The notes beneath the pieces are model-generated. The model was not told the DNA's origin. It saw nothing but the letters and a program-made list of their open reading frames with translations, and did no database searches. Position numbers and translations under genes: made by a program. Shown here piece after piece: positions 8,022-16,486 of a DNA stretch of 54,208 nucleotides. This DNA comes from an uncultured Muribaculaceae bacterium (lineage in GTDB: Bacteria > Bacteroidota > Bacteroidia > Bacteroidales > Muribaculaceae), in contig CALHWU010000164.1 of assembly GCA_938039795.1 (NCBI GenBank), positions 1-54,208 on the forward strand, written 5' to 3'. Each line of letters begins with the position of its first letter. Within the stretch, counting starts at the first letter, position 1.

Positions 8022-8945
8022 TCAGAGTTTGTTGCACCTCTCGAAGAAACCGATGTTCTCCAGATCGGCCTTCATGGCGGCCTCTTCCTGGTCGGTCATG
8101 TTGCGGAAGGGTATGCGGTTCTTGCCGAGGTCCAGGCCGATGAGCTTCATGATGCGCTTGCCGCCGACGATGTTGCCGCGGTATTTGCAGATGACGTTGA
8201 TCACCTCCTGCGAGAAGTTCTGGTGCTCACGTGCGGCCTCGATGTCGCCGCGCTTCCACGCGTCGATTATGGCCACGAGCTCACGTCCGTTGTAGTTGGT
8301 GGTGCCGCCTATGCCGCCCTGTGCGCCGCCCATTGCGAGCGAGGGCAGGATGGTCTCGTCCTGGCCGTGGAGCATGTCGAACTTGCCGTCCTTGTAGAGG
8401 CGGCACTGGTTGTACTCGTAGATGCTCTCGAAGGTGTATTTGATGCCTGCGAAGTTGGGCACACGGCCATCGACAGCCTTAAGAAGCTCCGTCATAGGAA
8501 GGAAAGCGCCGTTGAATGCGGGGATATGATAGTAGTAGAACGGCAGTTCGGGCGCTCCGGCGGCTATCAGCTCGATGTATTCCACGAGCTCCTCGATACG
8601 TCCGATCTTGGGGAAGGGAGGAGCCATGGCTCCGATGCCCCACGCGCCGATCTCGGCGGCATGGCGGGCAAGCTCGCGCGCGCTCTTGGCGCAGCAGCTG
8701 CCCACATGGACTATCACTTTGAAATCGTCGGGCTTCGCTGCCATCCAGGCTTCGGCCAGACGCTTGCGCTCGTCGTCGGTGAGCATATAGCCTTCGCCCG
8801 ACGAACCGTTGATAAACACGCCTTTCAGGCCGTTTTTCTTCAGCATGGCCGCATACTCGGGTATAGGCGCATAGTTGACTTCGCCGTTCTCGAGGAATGG
8901 CGTGAACGGGGCGTCGATAAGGCCCTTGATTTTCTCGAATTCCAT
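8022..8945 (-). CDS. nanL: N-acetylneuraminate lyase (NanL/NanA)
   Basis: 307 residues, the normal length of the DapA/NAL aldolase family. It splits N-acetylneuraminate into ManNAc and pyruvate in the cytoplasm. Visible signatures are INGSSGEGYMLT near residues 46-56 (carboxylate-binding loop), FYYYHIPA with the catalytic Tyr at about 139, and GIKYT with the Schiff-base Lys at about 169. The substrate call (sialate rather than dihydrodipicolinate or KDG) comes from the neighbouring epimerase, transporter and esterase. It starts 39 bases after nanT and is followed at once by nanE. Confidence 0.93.
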   Translation of the reverse strand: MEFEKIKGLIDAPFTPFLENGEVNYAPIPEYAAMLKKNGLKGVFINGSSGEGYMLTDDERKRLAEAWMAAKPDDFKVIVHVGSCCAKSARELARHAAEIGAWGIGAMAPPFPKIGRIEELVEYIELIAAGAPELPFYYYHIPAFNGAFLPMTELLKAVDGRVPNFAGIKYTFESIYEYNQCRLYKDGKFDMLHGQDETILPSLAMGGAQGGIGGTTNYNGRELVAIIDAWKRGDIEAAREHQNFSQEVINVICKYRGNIVGGKRIMKLIGLDLGKNRIPFRNMTDQEEAAMKADLENIGFFERCNKL

Positions 8946-8984
8946 AATAATGTTATTTTGTAGGATGATTGGTTCTTGTTTGCA

Positions 8985-10292
8985 TCAGGCGGTGATCGTC
9001 TCGGCGGCCTCGTTGGCTGCGCCGACGGCTTCTTCCTGATCCTTGTCGTCATATTTCGGACGCAGCACTGTGAGCTGCAGAGCCAGAGCGATCAGCAGTA
9101 TGCCGCCCATCAGAGCGAAGCACATACCCAATCCCACCGACTCGGCGAGCGAGCCGAGGAGCTGCGTGGTGATGGCGCCCATGATCACTCCCACGGAGTT
9201 CATCAGGCCATAGGCCATGGCGCGCTGGCGCGAGCTTACAAACTGGCAGAGGATAGGCATGTTGTTGGCGTCGAACATGCCGTAGCCGATACCGAAGAAG
9301 AGGCCGGCGAGCACCGACAGCCATGCGTTGTGGGCCAGACCGATGAACACCAGTGCCGGTATCATCATGGCCATGCCTATCGCGGAGGTGAATATGCGGC
9401 CGCGCACGTTGGTGCGCACCCAGCGGTCGCTGATCGGGCCGCCGATCATCACTCCGATAAACGACGAGACGGCTATCGTGAGCGTGGCCATCGGGCCGGC
9501 CCAGTCCATGCTGAGATCAAGATTGTCGTGGAAGAGGGTCGGGAGCCAGTTCTTGGTAGCCCATCCGGGGATGGAGCTTGATGCGAAGAAGAAGAGTATC
9601 ACCCAGAAAGCCATGGTGGAGAACACCACTCCGAACGACTGGAGCATCGACTCCTTGCCGGCCTTCTTGCCCTGGGCTGATGCCGAAGGCACAGGCTTGG
9701 CGGCCATGCCGTGGCCCGACTTTTCATGGAGGAGGAATATGAGCACGAGAGCGTAGGCCACGCCGATGATGCCGAACCAATGGAAGGTCTCCTGCCACGA
9801 CCATGTCGAAGCCACCATCGAGCCGAATCCGCCCAAGGCCTGACCGCAATACAGACCGGTCATGTGAAGGCCGATCGCCAGAGAGCGGCCGCGGCCGGTA
9901 AAATAGTCGGCTATGAGAGAGAGGGCCGAGGGGATATAAAGAGCCTCGCTTATGCCCATGATGCCGCGCAGCCACATCAGCGACTGGAAATCATGGCAGA
10001 GACCCATGGCGTAGGTGACGCCCGACCACACTCCGAGCGATCCGACGATAAGCCACTTGCGGCTCACACGGTCGGCGACGGCTCCGGAGAACGGGCTTGA
10101 GATACCGTAGACCCATAGGAAGATCGCCATCAGGGCGCCGAAAGCCTCGGCATTCTGCAGGGCATGAATGTCGTTGGCTATGTTCTGCTGCATAGTCGAG
10201 AGCATCTGACGGTCCATGTAGTTGAGGAGCGCCACTACCCACAGGAGCCCGACCACGAGCCATGGATAGAATTTCTTTTGCTGTATTGCCAT
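8985..10292 (-). CDS. nanT: MFS transporter, probable sialate:proton symporter (NanT)
   Basis: 435 residues with the 12-helix pattern of the major facilitator superfamily. An anion:cation-symporter-like signature WVVALLNYMDRQMLS is in helix 1, and the loop motif GAVADRVSRKWLI follows helix 2. Inner-membrane uptake of free sialate is inferred from its place as first gene of the sialate operon and from the Bacteroides nanT precedent. The C-terminal tail is acidic and cytoplasmic. Upstream on the minus strand is a good -7 box (10339-10346), so this gene probably leads the transcript. A related hexuronate transporter role is possible on sequence alone. Confidence 0.85.
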   Translation of the reverse strand: MAIQQKKFYPWLVVGLLWVVALLNYMDRQMLSTMQQNIANDIHALQNAEAFGALMAIFLWVYGISSPFSGAVADRVSRKWLIVGSLGVWSGVTYAMGLCHDFQSLMWLRGIMGISEALYIPSALSLIADYFTGRGRSLAIGLHMTGLYCGQALGGFGSMVASTWSWQETFHWFGIIGVAYALVLIFLLHEKSGHGMAAKPVPSASAQGKKAGKESMLQSFGVVFSTMAFWVILFFFASSSIPGWATKNWLPTLFHDNLDLSMDWAGPMATLTIAVSSFIGVMIGGPISDRWVRTNVRGRIFTSAIGMAMMIPALVFIGLAHNAWLSVLAGLFFGIGYGMFDANNMPILCQFVSSRQRAMAYGLMNSVGVIMGAITTQLLGSLAESVGLGMCFALMGGILLIALALQLTVLRPKYDDKDQEEAVGAANEAAETITA

Positions 10293-10338
10293 ATTTGCGG
10301 ATTTAAGGGTAATAAGTTATATGCTGCTTATTTTTCTG

Positions 10339-10346
10339 CAAATTTA
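10339..10346 (-). promoter_or_regulatory. -7 box for the nan operon
   Basis: TAAATTTG on the minus strand matches the Bacteroidota -7 consensus TAnnTTTG. A TTG that could be the -33 box lies 23 bases upstream, slightly farther than the usual 19-21. The predicted leader before the nanT ATG is about 40-45 bases. Confidence 0.6.
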
Positions 10347-10462
10347 CGTTTTTTTTCGAATTATGTATGCAACGCCGCTCTTTTTTTGGGAAAATATGCG
10401 ATAAAACATGCCGACCGTCGGCTAAAGCGGCTTCAAGGATCGCAGCCGAGTCGAAAAAAAGG

Positions 10463-10493
10463 TTGCGGATTGCCGGGAAAAATTGTAAGTTTG
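10463..10493 (+). promoter_or_regulatory. Promoter of the alcohol dehydrogenase gene
   Basis: TTG at 10463-10465 and TAAGTTTG at 10486-10493 are separated by 20 bases, the expected Bacteroidota -33/-7 arrangement. The start codon is at 10526. It is back to back with the nan promoter in a 233-base divergent intergenic region. Confidence 0.65.
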
Positions 10494-10525
10494 CGGTGTA
10501 GAACAAACGTCACAACCCTATAAGA

Positions 10526-11691
10526 ATGGACAACTTCAGATATTGCACTCCGACGCGCTACATATTCGGGCGCGATGCGGAGCTTGAGGTCGGCAGGCAG
10601 CTTCTGGCCAACGGCATGGAAAGCGTATTGATGGTCTACGGCGGAGGATCGGCCGAACGCTCCGGACTCCTCCCACGGATCAGGGAGCGGCTCCGCGAGG
10701 CATACGGTTCGAGGATCTCGGCGGCATAAAGCCCAATCCCGACGACGGCCCGGTGCGACGGGGCATAGAGATAGTGCGCGACGGGGGCCTCCACGGGCTG
10801 CTCGCCGTAGGAGGCGGCTCTGTCATCGACACGGCCAAGGCCATAGCCCTCGGAGTGCCTTACGAGGGCGATTTCTGGGACTTTTTTGCCGGGAAAGCCG
10901 TTCCCGAAAGAGCGCTCCCGGTCGGCTCCGTGCTCACCATACCTGCTGCCGGATCGGAAGGGTCGGGCAACTGCGTGATCACCCTCAGCGAGGGGCTCCA
11001 CAAGATCAGCCTGCGCACCGACGAGGTGCTCCGGCCCAGATTCGCACTGCTCGATCCGGAGCTGACCACCACTCTCCCGCCCTGCCAGACAGCCGCCGGC
11101 ATAGCCGACATGATGGCCCACATCATGGAGCGATATTTCACGCCGACGCCCGACTGCGAGGTGACCGACCGCCTTGCCGAGGGGCTGCTTCAGGCCATAA
11201 TAGAGGAAGCGCCCAAAGTGATGGAGAACCCCGCCGACTATCAGTCACGCGCCAACATAATGTGGGCCGGCACGCTCGCCCACAACGGCATATGCGGCAC
11301 CGGACGCCGCGAGGACTGGACAAGCCACGCGATGGAGCACGAGATTTCGGCCGTCTACGGCGTCACCCACGGAGCCGGCCTCGCCGTGGTGTTCCCGGCG
11401 TGGATGACCTTCATGGCCCACCGATCGCCCGGAAAGATAGCCCAGTTCGGGCGCCGAGTGTTGGGCGTCAGCGATCCCGACGACAGGAGCGCCGCTCTCG
11501 AAGGAATAGCCCGGCTCAAGGATTTCTACCGTTCCCTCGGGCTGCCGGTCACATTTGCAGAACTGGGCGTAGAGAGCCCCGACATCGACCTGCTTGTGGC
11601 CAAGCTCCATGAGAACAAGGGCACGGAGATCGGCGGCTACATGCGCCTGCGCGCCGCCGACACCCGCGAGATCTACACCCTGGCTCTCTGA
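10526..11691 (+). pseudogene. Iron-dependent alcohol dehydrogenase, interrupted by a frameshift
   Basis: Residues 1-60 (MDNFRYCTPTRYIFG...LLPRIRERLREAYG) and the downstream part (KPNPDDGP, AVGGGSVIDTAKAIALG, PPCQTAAGIADMMAH, HAMEHEISAVYGVTHGAG) together make one group III iron alcohol dehydrogenase of the butanol-dehydrogenase/YqhD type, about 390 residues. The frame changes between 10706 and 10708: the first frame stops at 10727-10729, while the other frame reads FEDLGGIKPNPDDGP across the junction. One base lost (or two gained) in the TACGGTTC stretch explains it. The NAD(P)-binding GGGS and the metal-ligand Asp and His residues are intact, so the lesion is either recent or an assembly error. 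There is no obvious slippery heptamer. A good promoter stands in front. Confidence 0.85.
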
Positions 11692-11700
11692 CGGCGGCCG

Positions 11701-12315
11701 TCACACGCCGAAAGGAGTGCGCTGCAGCAGCGACCGGCCGAGCGTCAGCTCATCGGTATATTCTATGTCGTTGCCCACGGCCATGCCGCGGGCAAGCTGC
11801 GTCACCTTCAGACCGGCGACACCTTCGAGCCGGCGGTAGATATAAAAATCTGTGGTATCGCCCTCCATAGTCGCCGGGAGGGCGAGGATCACCTCATTGA
11901 TACCCCCGGCCCTGACTCTGCCCACGAGCGAATCTATCTCAAGCATGTCGGGGCCGATGCCGTCGACCGGCGATATGACTCCCCCGAGCACGTGGTACAT
12001 ACCATTGTACTGGCCCGTGCGCTCCACCGACATGACATCGCGCACATTTTCTACCACGCACACCGTCGAGCGGTCGCGCGAGGGCGACGCGCATATCGGG
12101 CACACGTCGGCGTCGGATATGTTGTGGCACACCGAGCAGTAGCGGATATCGCGGCGCAGATCTATTATTGCCTGCCCCAGAGCCGTAGCCTCCGACGGAT
12201 CGCGCCGGAGCAGATGCAGAGCCAGACGCAGGGCCGTGCGCCGTCCGATGCCCGGTAGCCGCGACAGCTGTGTTACCGCCGCCTCAAGCAGCGGCGAGGG
12301 ATATTCCTGTTCCAT
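11701..12315 (-). CDS. recR: Recombination mediator RecR
   Basis: 204 residues starting at the ATG at 12315 (MEQEYPSPLLEAAVTQLSRLPGIGRRTA); this is the conserved RecR N-terminus with its helix-hairpin-helix, so in-frame sequence farther upstream is not used. The zinc finger CSVCHNISDADVCPIC is at about 57-72 and the Toprim segment begins VCVVENVRDV. It acts with RecO to load RecA at single-strand gaps. It is transcribed toward the alcohol dehydrogenase gene and ends 9 bases from it. Confidence 0.95.
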   Translation of the reverse strand: MEQEYPSPLLEAAVTQLSRLPGIGRRTALRLALHLLRRDPSEATALGQAIIDLRRDIRYCSVCHNISDADVCPICASPSRDRSTVCVVENVRDVMSVERTGQYNGMYHVLGGVISPVDGIGPDMLEIDSLVGRVRAGGINEVILALPATMEGDTTDFYIYRRLEGVAGLKVTQLARGMAVGNDIEYTDELTLGRSLLQRTPFGV

Positions 12316-12348
12316 TCCTATCTTTTGTCCATGCTTATTTACAGGCTG

Positions 12349-12356
12349 CAAAGTTA
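12349..12356 (-). promoter_or_regulatory. -7 box for recR
   Basis: TAACTTTG on the minus strand, 33 bases before the chosen recR ATG. No convincing -33 TTTG was found at the expected distance. Confidence 0.5.
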
Positions 12357-12393
12357 GCGATTTATTCCGACAGCATATGACACCACGAGGGGC

Positions 12394-12413
12394 GGACACG
12401 CCATGTCGCGTCC
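12394..12413. repeat. Short imperfect inverted repeat, possibly a dispersed element
   Basis: GGACACG and CGCGTCC form an interrupted stem around CCATGT, inside a GC-rich island (about 12385-12416) set in AT-rich DNA. It has the look of a REP-like dispersed intergenic repeat, but only one copy is in the window, so its repeat nature is a guess. Confidence 0.3.
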
Positions 12414-12455
12414 CTACAATTTATATGCATTTTTAATTCGCCCTGAATACATTTA

Positions 12456-12483
12456 CGCCGAAATCAACACTTCGGCGCCCGAA
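12456..12483. other. Two mutually exclusive hairpins
   Basis: CGCCGAA (12456-12462) pairs with TTCGGCG (12471-12477). The same TTCGG (12471-12475) can instead pair with CCGAA (12479-12483). Shared pairing arms are the pattern of an RNA switch, but nothing else here confirms transcription of this stretch. Confidence 0.35.
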
Positions 12484-12718
12484 GCGCCTTGTGTTACTTT
12501 TTGTATACATGTGTGTACCCCCGACACACCTCTACAATCTTGTTAAACTTTCAGACCAAAAGATTCGCATTATTCTCAAAAGTTTAATTTCAACAATGGT
12601 TTTTGAGTCCGATCTATCTATTTACAGGGATTTATAAAAAAATATTCCAATTATATACACCTATCGTATTCACCAACAAAAAAAACACACTATCATCGAC
12701 TTACGGTAGACATTCCAT

Positions 12719-12776
12719 TACCTGTGATCGCCGGGGAGCCTGATGAAGGAGTTGGATTGCACAGGGTATGATTTTT
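12719..12776 (+). ncRNA. Candidate small RNA end or orphan terminator
   Basis: TACCTGTG (12719-12726) pairs with CACAGGGTA (12760-12768, one bulge) around a 33-base loop, and ATGATTTTTT follows. This resembles the 3' end of a small RNA with a weak terminator. No matching promoter was found upstream, so confidence is low. Confidence 0.25.
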
Positions 12777-12879
12777 TAGGGTTAATATCAATAAGATTAT
12801 ATAAGATTTTCGATGCGGATATAATCGCTGCGTAAAGATAGCGGTTGAAAACAGCAGATCGCGGGGGCGAGACTTGATT

Positions 12880-12910
12880 TTTGTAGTGTGGTGGGAATTT
12901 AGTAACTTTG
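12880..12910 (+). promoter_or_regulatory. Promoter of panC
   Basis: TTTG at 12880-12883 and TAACTTTG at 12903-12910 are separated by 19 bases, a full match to the Bacteroidota -33/-7 consensus. The panC ATG is at 12940. Confidence 0.8.
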
Positions 12911-12939
12911 CGGCACCAAATTGAAAGCGAAACATCCAG

Positions 12940-13797
12940 ATGAAAATCATACGCACTGTGCGGGAGCTTAGGGAAGCCGTAGCCGACGCACGCAGCAACG
13001 ACAGGACTGTAGGGCTGGTGCCCACAATGGGTGCGCTCCATGCGGGCCATCTGTCGCTTGTAGGCCGCTCCGTCAGAGAGAACGGCTTCACTGTGGTCAG
13101 CGTGTTTGTCAACCCGACCCAGTTCAACAATCCCGACGACCTCCGCACCTATCCGCGCACGGAGGAGGCCGACTGCCGTCTGCTCGAAAGCGCGGGTGTC
13201 GACGTGGCCTTCATCCCCTCGGTCGAAGAAATGTATCCCGAGCCCGACAACAGGGTGTTTGATCTCGGGCCCGTGGCCGAAGTGATGGAGGGCGCCATGC
13301 GTCCGGGACACTTCAACGGCGTGGCGCAGGTCGTGAGCAAGCTGATGCGGATGGCCGAGCCCGACCGGGCTTACTTCGGCGAGAAGGATTTCCAGCAGAT
13401 AGCCGTCATACGCCGCATGGTGGAGATCGAGAAGATACCGGTAGAGATCGTCGACTGCCCGATATGCCGCGAGGCCGACGGTCTGGCCCTGTCGAGCCGC
13501 AACGTCAGGCTCACTCCCGAACAGCGGGCCATAGCTCCGGCGATCCACCGCACCTTAGCAGGGAGCCTCGAATATGCCGCCGACGGCCACTCGCTCTCCG
13601 ACACAATCAGATACGTCACCGACACCATCAACTCTTTCCCCGGCATGGAAGTGGAATACTACGAGATCGTCGATCCGCTGACCATGCAGCCTCTGAAGGA
13701 ATGGCCGAAGGGCAAGGAATCGGTAGGATGCGTCACCGTGTGGTGTGGCGACGTCCGCCTCATCGACAACATCAAATACGCTGCGCCCCGGAGCTGA
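12940..13797 (+). CDS. panC: Pantothenate synthetase (PanC)
   Basis: 285 residues, the standard length. It joins pantoate and beta-alanine with ATP. The ATP-binding PTMGALHAGHLSLV (HxGH motif of the nucleotidyltransferase fold) is at about 29-42, NPTQFNNPDD at about 58-67, YFGEKDFQQ at about 146-154 and the SSRNVRL segment at about 185. Cytoplasmic. It is preceded by a consensus promoter and followed after 25 bases by panD, which makes its co-substrate beta-alanine, so the pair probably forms a transcription unit. Confidence 0.97.
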   Translation: MKIIRTVRELREAVADARSNDRTVGLVPTMGALHAGHLSLVGRSVRENGFTVVSVFVNPTQFNNPDDLRTYPRTEEADCRLLESAGVDVAFIPSVEEMYPEPDNRVFDLGPVAEVMEGAMRPGHFNGVAQVVSKLMRMAEPDRAYFGEKDFQQIAVIRRMVEIEKIPVEIVDCPICREADGLALSSRNVRLTPEQRAIAPAIHRTLAGSLEYAADGHSLSDTIRYVTDTINSFPGMEVEYYEIVDPLTMQPLKEWPKGKESVGCVTVWCGDVRLIDNIKYAAPRS

Positions 13798-13822
13798 GGC
13801 ACCGCACTATCACCATTTCAAG

Positions 13823-14182
13823 ATGACAATAGAAGTATTGAAATCCAAAATCCACCGCGTGAGGGTGACCGAAGCCAATCTCGACTACATCGGATCGATA
13901 ACCCTCGACCGGGAGCTTATGGACGCGGCCGGCATTATCGCGGGCGAGAGAGTGTATATAGTCGACAACAACAACGGCGAGCGCTTCGACACCTACGTGA
14001 TCGAGGGGGAGCCCGGATCGGGCACCGTATGCCTCAACGGAGCGGCCGCCCGCAAAGTGCACCGCGGCGACATCGTCATCATCATGAGCTATGCCGCCAT
14101 GACACCGGAGGAGGCCCGCACCTGGCGTCCGACAGTCATATTCCCCGACACCGACACCAACCGTCTCATCAATCAACGATAA
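13823..14182 (+). CDS. panD: Aspartate 1-decarboxylase (PanD)
   Basis: 119 residues from the ATG at 13823, chosen because MTIEVLKSKIHRVRVTEANL is the normal PanD start and puts the self-cleavage site Gly24-Ser25 (YIGSITLD) at its conserved position. Cleavage there makes the pyruvoyl group that decarboxylates aspartate to beta-alanine. VYIVDNNNGERFDTYVI and the GDIVIIMSYA segment also match the family. It lies between panC and ffh on the same strand. Confidence 0.97.
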   Translation: MTIEVLKSKIHRVRVTEANLDYIGSITLDRELMDAAGIIAGERVYIVDNNNGERFDTYVIEGEPGSGTVCLNGAAARKVHRGDIVIIMSYAAMTPEEARTWRPTVIFPDTDTNRLINQR

Positions 14183-14206
14183 TCACAACACATCCCATAT
14201 ACCCGC

Positions 14207-15535
14207 ATGTTTGAGAATCTAAGCGAACGACTCGAGCGAAGCTTCAAGCTCCTGAAAGGTCAAGGCAAAATCACAGAAATAAATGTAGCGGAGACGCTCA
14301 AGGACGTACGCAGGGCTCTGCTCGACGCCGACGTAAACTATAAGGTCGCCAAGCAGTTCACCGATACGGTCAAGGCCAAGGCGCTCGGACGCGACGTGCT
14401 CAATGCCGTCAAGCCCGGCGAAATGATGGTCAAGATCGTCCACGACGAGCTCACGGAGCTCATGGGCGGCGAGACGGCTCAGCTCAACGTGCAGGGACAG
14501 CCGGCCGTCATACTCATGTCGGGCCTGCAGGGTTCGGGTAAGACCACATTCTCGGGCAAGCTCGCAAAGAAGCTCAAGAGCGAGAAGGCCAAAAGGCCGC
14601 TCCTCGTAGCCTGCGACGTATACCGCCCCGCCGCCATCGACCAGCTCAAGGTTCTCGGCGAGCAGATAGAGGTGCCGGTCTACACCGAGGAGGGCAACCG
14701 CAATCCGGTGGAGATAGCCACGAATGCCATAAAATACGCCCGTCAGAACCATTTCGACCTCGTGATCGTCGACACCGCCGGCCGTCTGGCCGTCGACGAG
14801 GAGATGATGGCCGAGATCGAGGCGATCAAGAATGCCGTCAAGCCGCAGGAGACCCTCTTCGTGGTCGACTCCATGACCGGTCAGGACGCCGTCAACACCG
14901 CAAAGGAGTTCAACGACCGCCTCGACTTCGACGGGGTGGTGCTCACGAAGCTCGACGGCGACACCCGAGGCGGCGCAGCCCTCTCGATACGCACCGTCGT
15001 CACCAAGCCGATCAAATTTGTCGGCACGGGCGAGAAGCTCGACGCTCTCGACTATTTCCATCCCGCACGTATGGCCGACCGCATACTCGGCATGGGCGAC
15101 ATCGTGTCGCTCGTCGAGAAAGCCCAGAAGGCCATCGACGAGAAAGAGGCCCGCGAGCTGCAGAAGAAGATCGCCAAGAACCAGTTCAACCTTGAGGACT
15201 TCATGTCGCAGCTCCAGCAGATCAAGAAGATGGGCAACATCAAGGATCTCGCCTCAATGATACCCGGCGTGGGGAAGATGCTCAAGGATATCGACATCGA
15301 CGACAACGCCTTCAAGGGCGTCGAAGCGATCATCAACTCGATGACACGCCAGGAGCGGCAGCATCCGGAGATCATCAACGGAAGCCGTCGACAGCGTATC
15401 GCCAAAGGTTCGGGATCGACCGTGCAGGATGTCAACCGCCTGCTGAAACAGTTTGACGACACCCGCAAGATGATGAAGGCCGCCACAAGCATGAAGAATC
15501 CCATGAAGATGATGCGCCAGATGCGCCGCCGCTGA
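14207..15535 (+). CDS. ffh: Signal recognition particle GTPase Ffh
   Basis: 442 residues. The N-terminal helical bundle is at about 1-85. The G domain has GLQGSGKTT (P-loop, near 105), the DTAGR motif and TKLDGD. The C-terminal M domain from about 300 is methionine-rich and ends MKNPMKMMRQMRRR. Ffh with 4.5S RNA targets ribosomes making membrane proteins to FtsY. No 4.5S RNA gene is visible in this window. The gene begins 24 bases after panD and is followed by folD after 57 bases. Confidence 0.97.
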   Translation: MFENLSERLERSFKLLKGQGKITEINVAETLKDVRRALLDADVNYKVAKQFTDTVKAKALGRDVLNAVKPGEMMVKIVHDELTELMGGETAQLNVQGQPAVILMSGLQGSGKTTFSGKLAKKLKSEKAKRPLLVACDVYRPAAIDQLKVLGEQIEVPVYTEEGNRNPVEIATNAIKYARQNHFDLVIVDTAGRLAVDEEMMAEIEAIKNAVKPQETLFVVDSMTGQDAVNTAKEFNDRLDFDGVVLTKLDGDTRGGAALSIRTVVTKPIKFVGTGEKLDALDYFHPARMADRILGMGDIVSLVEKAQKAIDEKEARELQKKIAKNQFNLEDFMSQLQQIKKMGNIKDLASMIPGVGKMLKDIDIDDNAFKGVEAIINSMTRQERQHPEIINGSRRQRIAKGSGSTVQDVNRLLKQFDDTRKMMKAATSMKNPMKMMRQMRRR

Positions 15536-15592
15536 CCATCCGGCCTCCGACTGAAATATCACAACTCCATATCATACCCCTACTGACATACG

Positions 15593-16474
15593 ATGAGACT
15601 TATCGACGGAAAGGCTACTGCCGAAGAGATCAAGGCCGAGATAGCGGCCACTGTTGAACAGATGGTGGCCGAGGGCCGCAAACGCCCCCACCTGGCAGCC
15701 ATACTCGTGGGCCACGACGGAGGCTCCGAAACCTACGTTGCCAACAAGGTCAAGGCATGCGAGCGGTGCGGATTCAAGTCCACACTCATCCGCTTCGAGG
15801 ACACCGTAGAGGAAGCGGAGCTCCTGCAGACCATCGAAAAGCTCAACGCCGACGCCGACGTCGACGGATTCATCGTACAGCTCCCGCTGCCACGCCACAT
15901 TTCGGAGCAGCGGGTCATCCAGGCCATCGACTACCGCAAGGATGTCGACGGCTTCCATCCCGTCAACGTAGGCCGCATGTCGATAGGCCTTCCCTGCTTC
16001 CTGCCCGCCACTCCGGCCGGCATAGTGGAGCTGCTCGACCGCCACGGCATACCGACCAAAGGGGCCGAATGCGTGGTGCTCGGCCGCAGCAACATCGTAG
16101 GCAAGCCGGTGGCTCAGCTGCTCCTGCAGAAGCACAATCCGGGCGACTGCACTGTGACCGTATGCCACTCGGCCACGCGCGACCTCAAGGAGCACACACG
16201 CCGCGCCGACATCATCATAGCGGCGCTCGGACAGCCCGGCTTCGTCACAGCCGACATGGTCAAGCCCGGCGTAGCGATAATCGACGTAGGCACCACCCGC
16301 GTGCCCGACTCATCGCGCAAGAGCGGATTCCGCCTCAGCGGCGACGTCGACTTCGAGCATGTGGCCCCGCTCTGCTCGTGGATCACTCCGGTGCCGGGCG
16401 GCGTCGGCCCTATGACCATCTGCTCCCTGATGAAAAACACCCTCCTCGCCGCCCGACACGAGATATACCAGTAA
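15593..16474 (+). CDS. folD: Methylene-THF dehydrogenase / methenyl-THF cyclohydrolase (FolD)
   Basis: 293 residues, normal length. It oxidises 5,10-methylene-THF and hydrolyses the product to 10-formyl-THF. Signatures are ETYVANKVKACERCG with the catalytic Lys near 50, VDGFIVQLPLPRHI near 90-103, the GRSNIVGKPVAQLLL nucleotide-binding turn near 165 and the C-terminal TPVPGGVGPMTI. Cytoplasmic and housekeeping. The next gene begins 12 bases after its stop. Confidence 0.97.
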   Translation: MRLIDGKATAEEIKAEIAATVEQMVAEGRKRPHLAAILVGHDGGSETYVANKVKACERCGFKSTLIRFEDTVEEAELLQTIEKLNADADVDGFIVQLPLPRHISEQRVIQAIDYRKDVDGFHPVNVGRMSIGLPCFLPATPAGIVELLDRHGIPTKGAECVVLGRSNIVGKPVAQLLLQKHNPGDCTVTVCHSATRDLKEHTRRADIIIAALGQPGFVTADMVKPGVAIIDVGTTRVPDSSRKSGFRLSGDVDFEHVAPLCSWITPVPGGVGPMTICSLMKNTLLAARHEIYQ

Positions 16475-16486
16475 AGCGCTACCGGG

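Larger units (their letters stand above)
12316..12939. other. 624-base intergenic region between recR and panC
   Basis: This is the only stretch over 300 bases without a protein gene. From about 12420 it is clearly AT-rich compared with its flanks. It holds the recR -7 box, a short inverted repeat at 12394-12413, two overlapping, mutually exclusive hairpins at 12456-12483, a stem-loop followed by a T-run at 12719-12776 and the panC promoter at 12880-12910. I see no ORF with family motifs and no riboswitch consensus that I recognise. Confidence 0.7.

Noticed and set aside
6867..8963. A 698-residue open frame on the plus strand
   Set aside because: It runs antisense to nanE and nanL, both of which have full family motifs. 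It has no recognisable domain; long antisense frames are common in DNA this GC-rich.
10526..11691. Programmed ribosomal frameshift in the alcohol dehydrogenase gene
   Set aside because: No slippery heptamer, stimulatory stem or internal ribosome site is apparent at TACGGTTC, and this family has no known programmed shift.
12721..12776. A riboswitch (for example TPP) controlling panC
   Set aside because: CTGATGA and GGATTGCACAGG faintly recall TPP elements, but the conserved CTGAGA and ACCTGA...GGNTAATGCC blocks are absent and the panC promoter lies downstream of it.
14219..15061. A 280-residue open frame on the minus strand
   Set aside because: Antisense to ffh, whose motifs are all intact.
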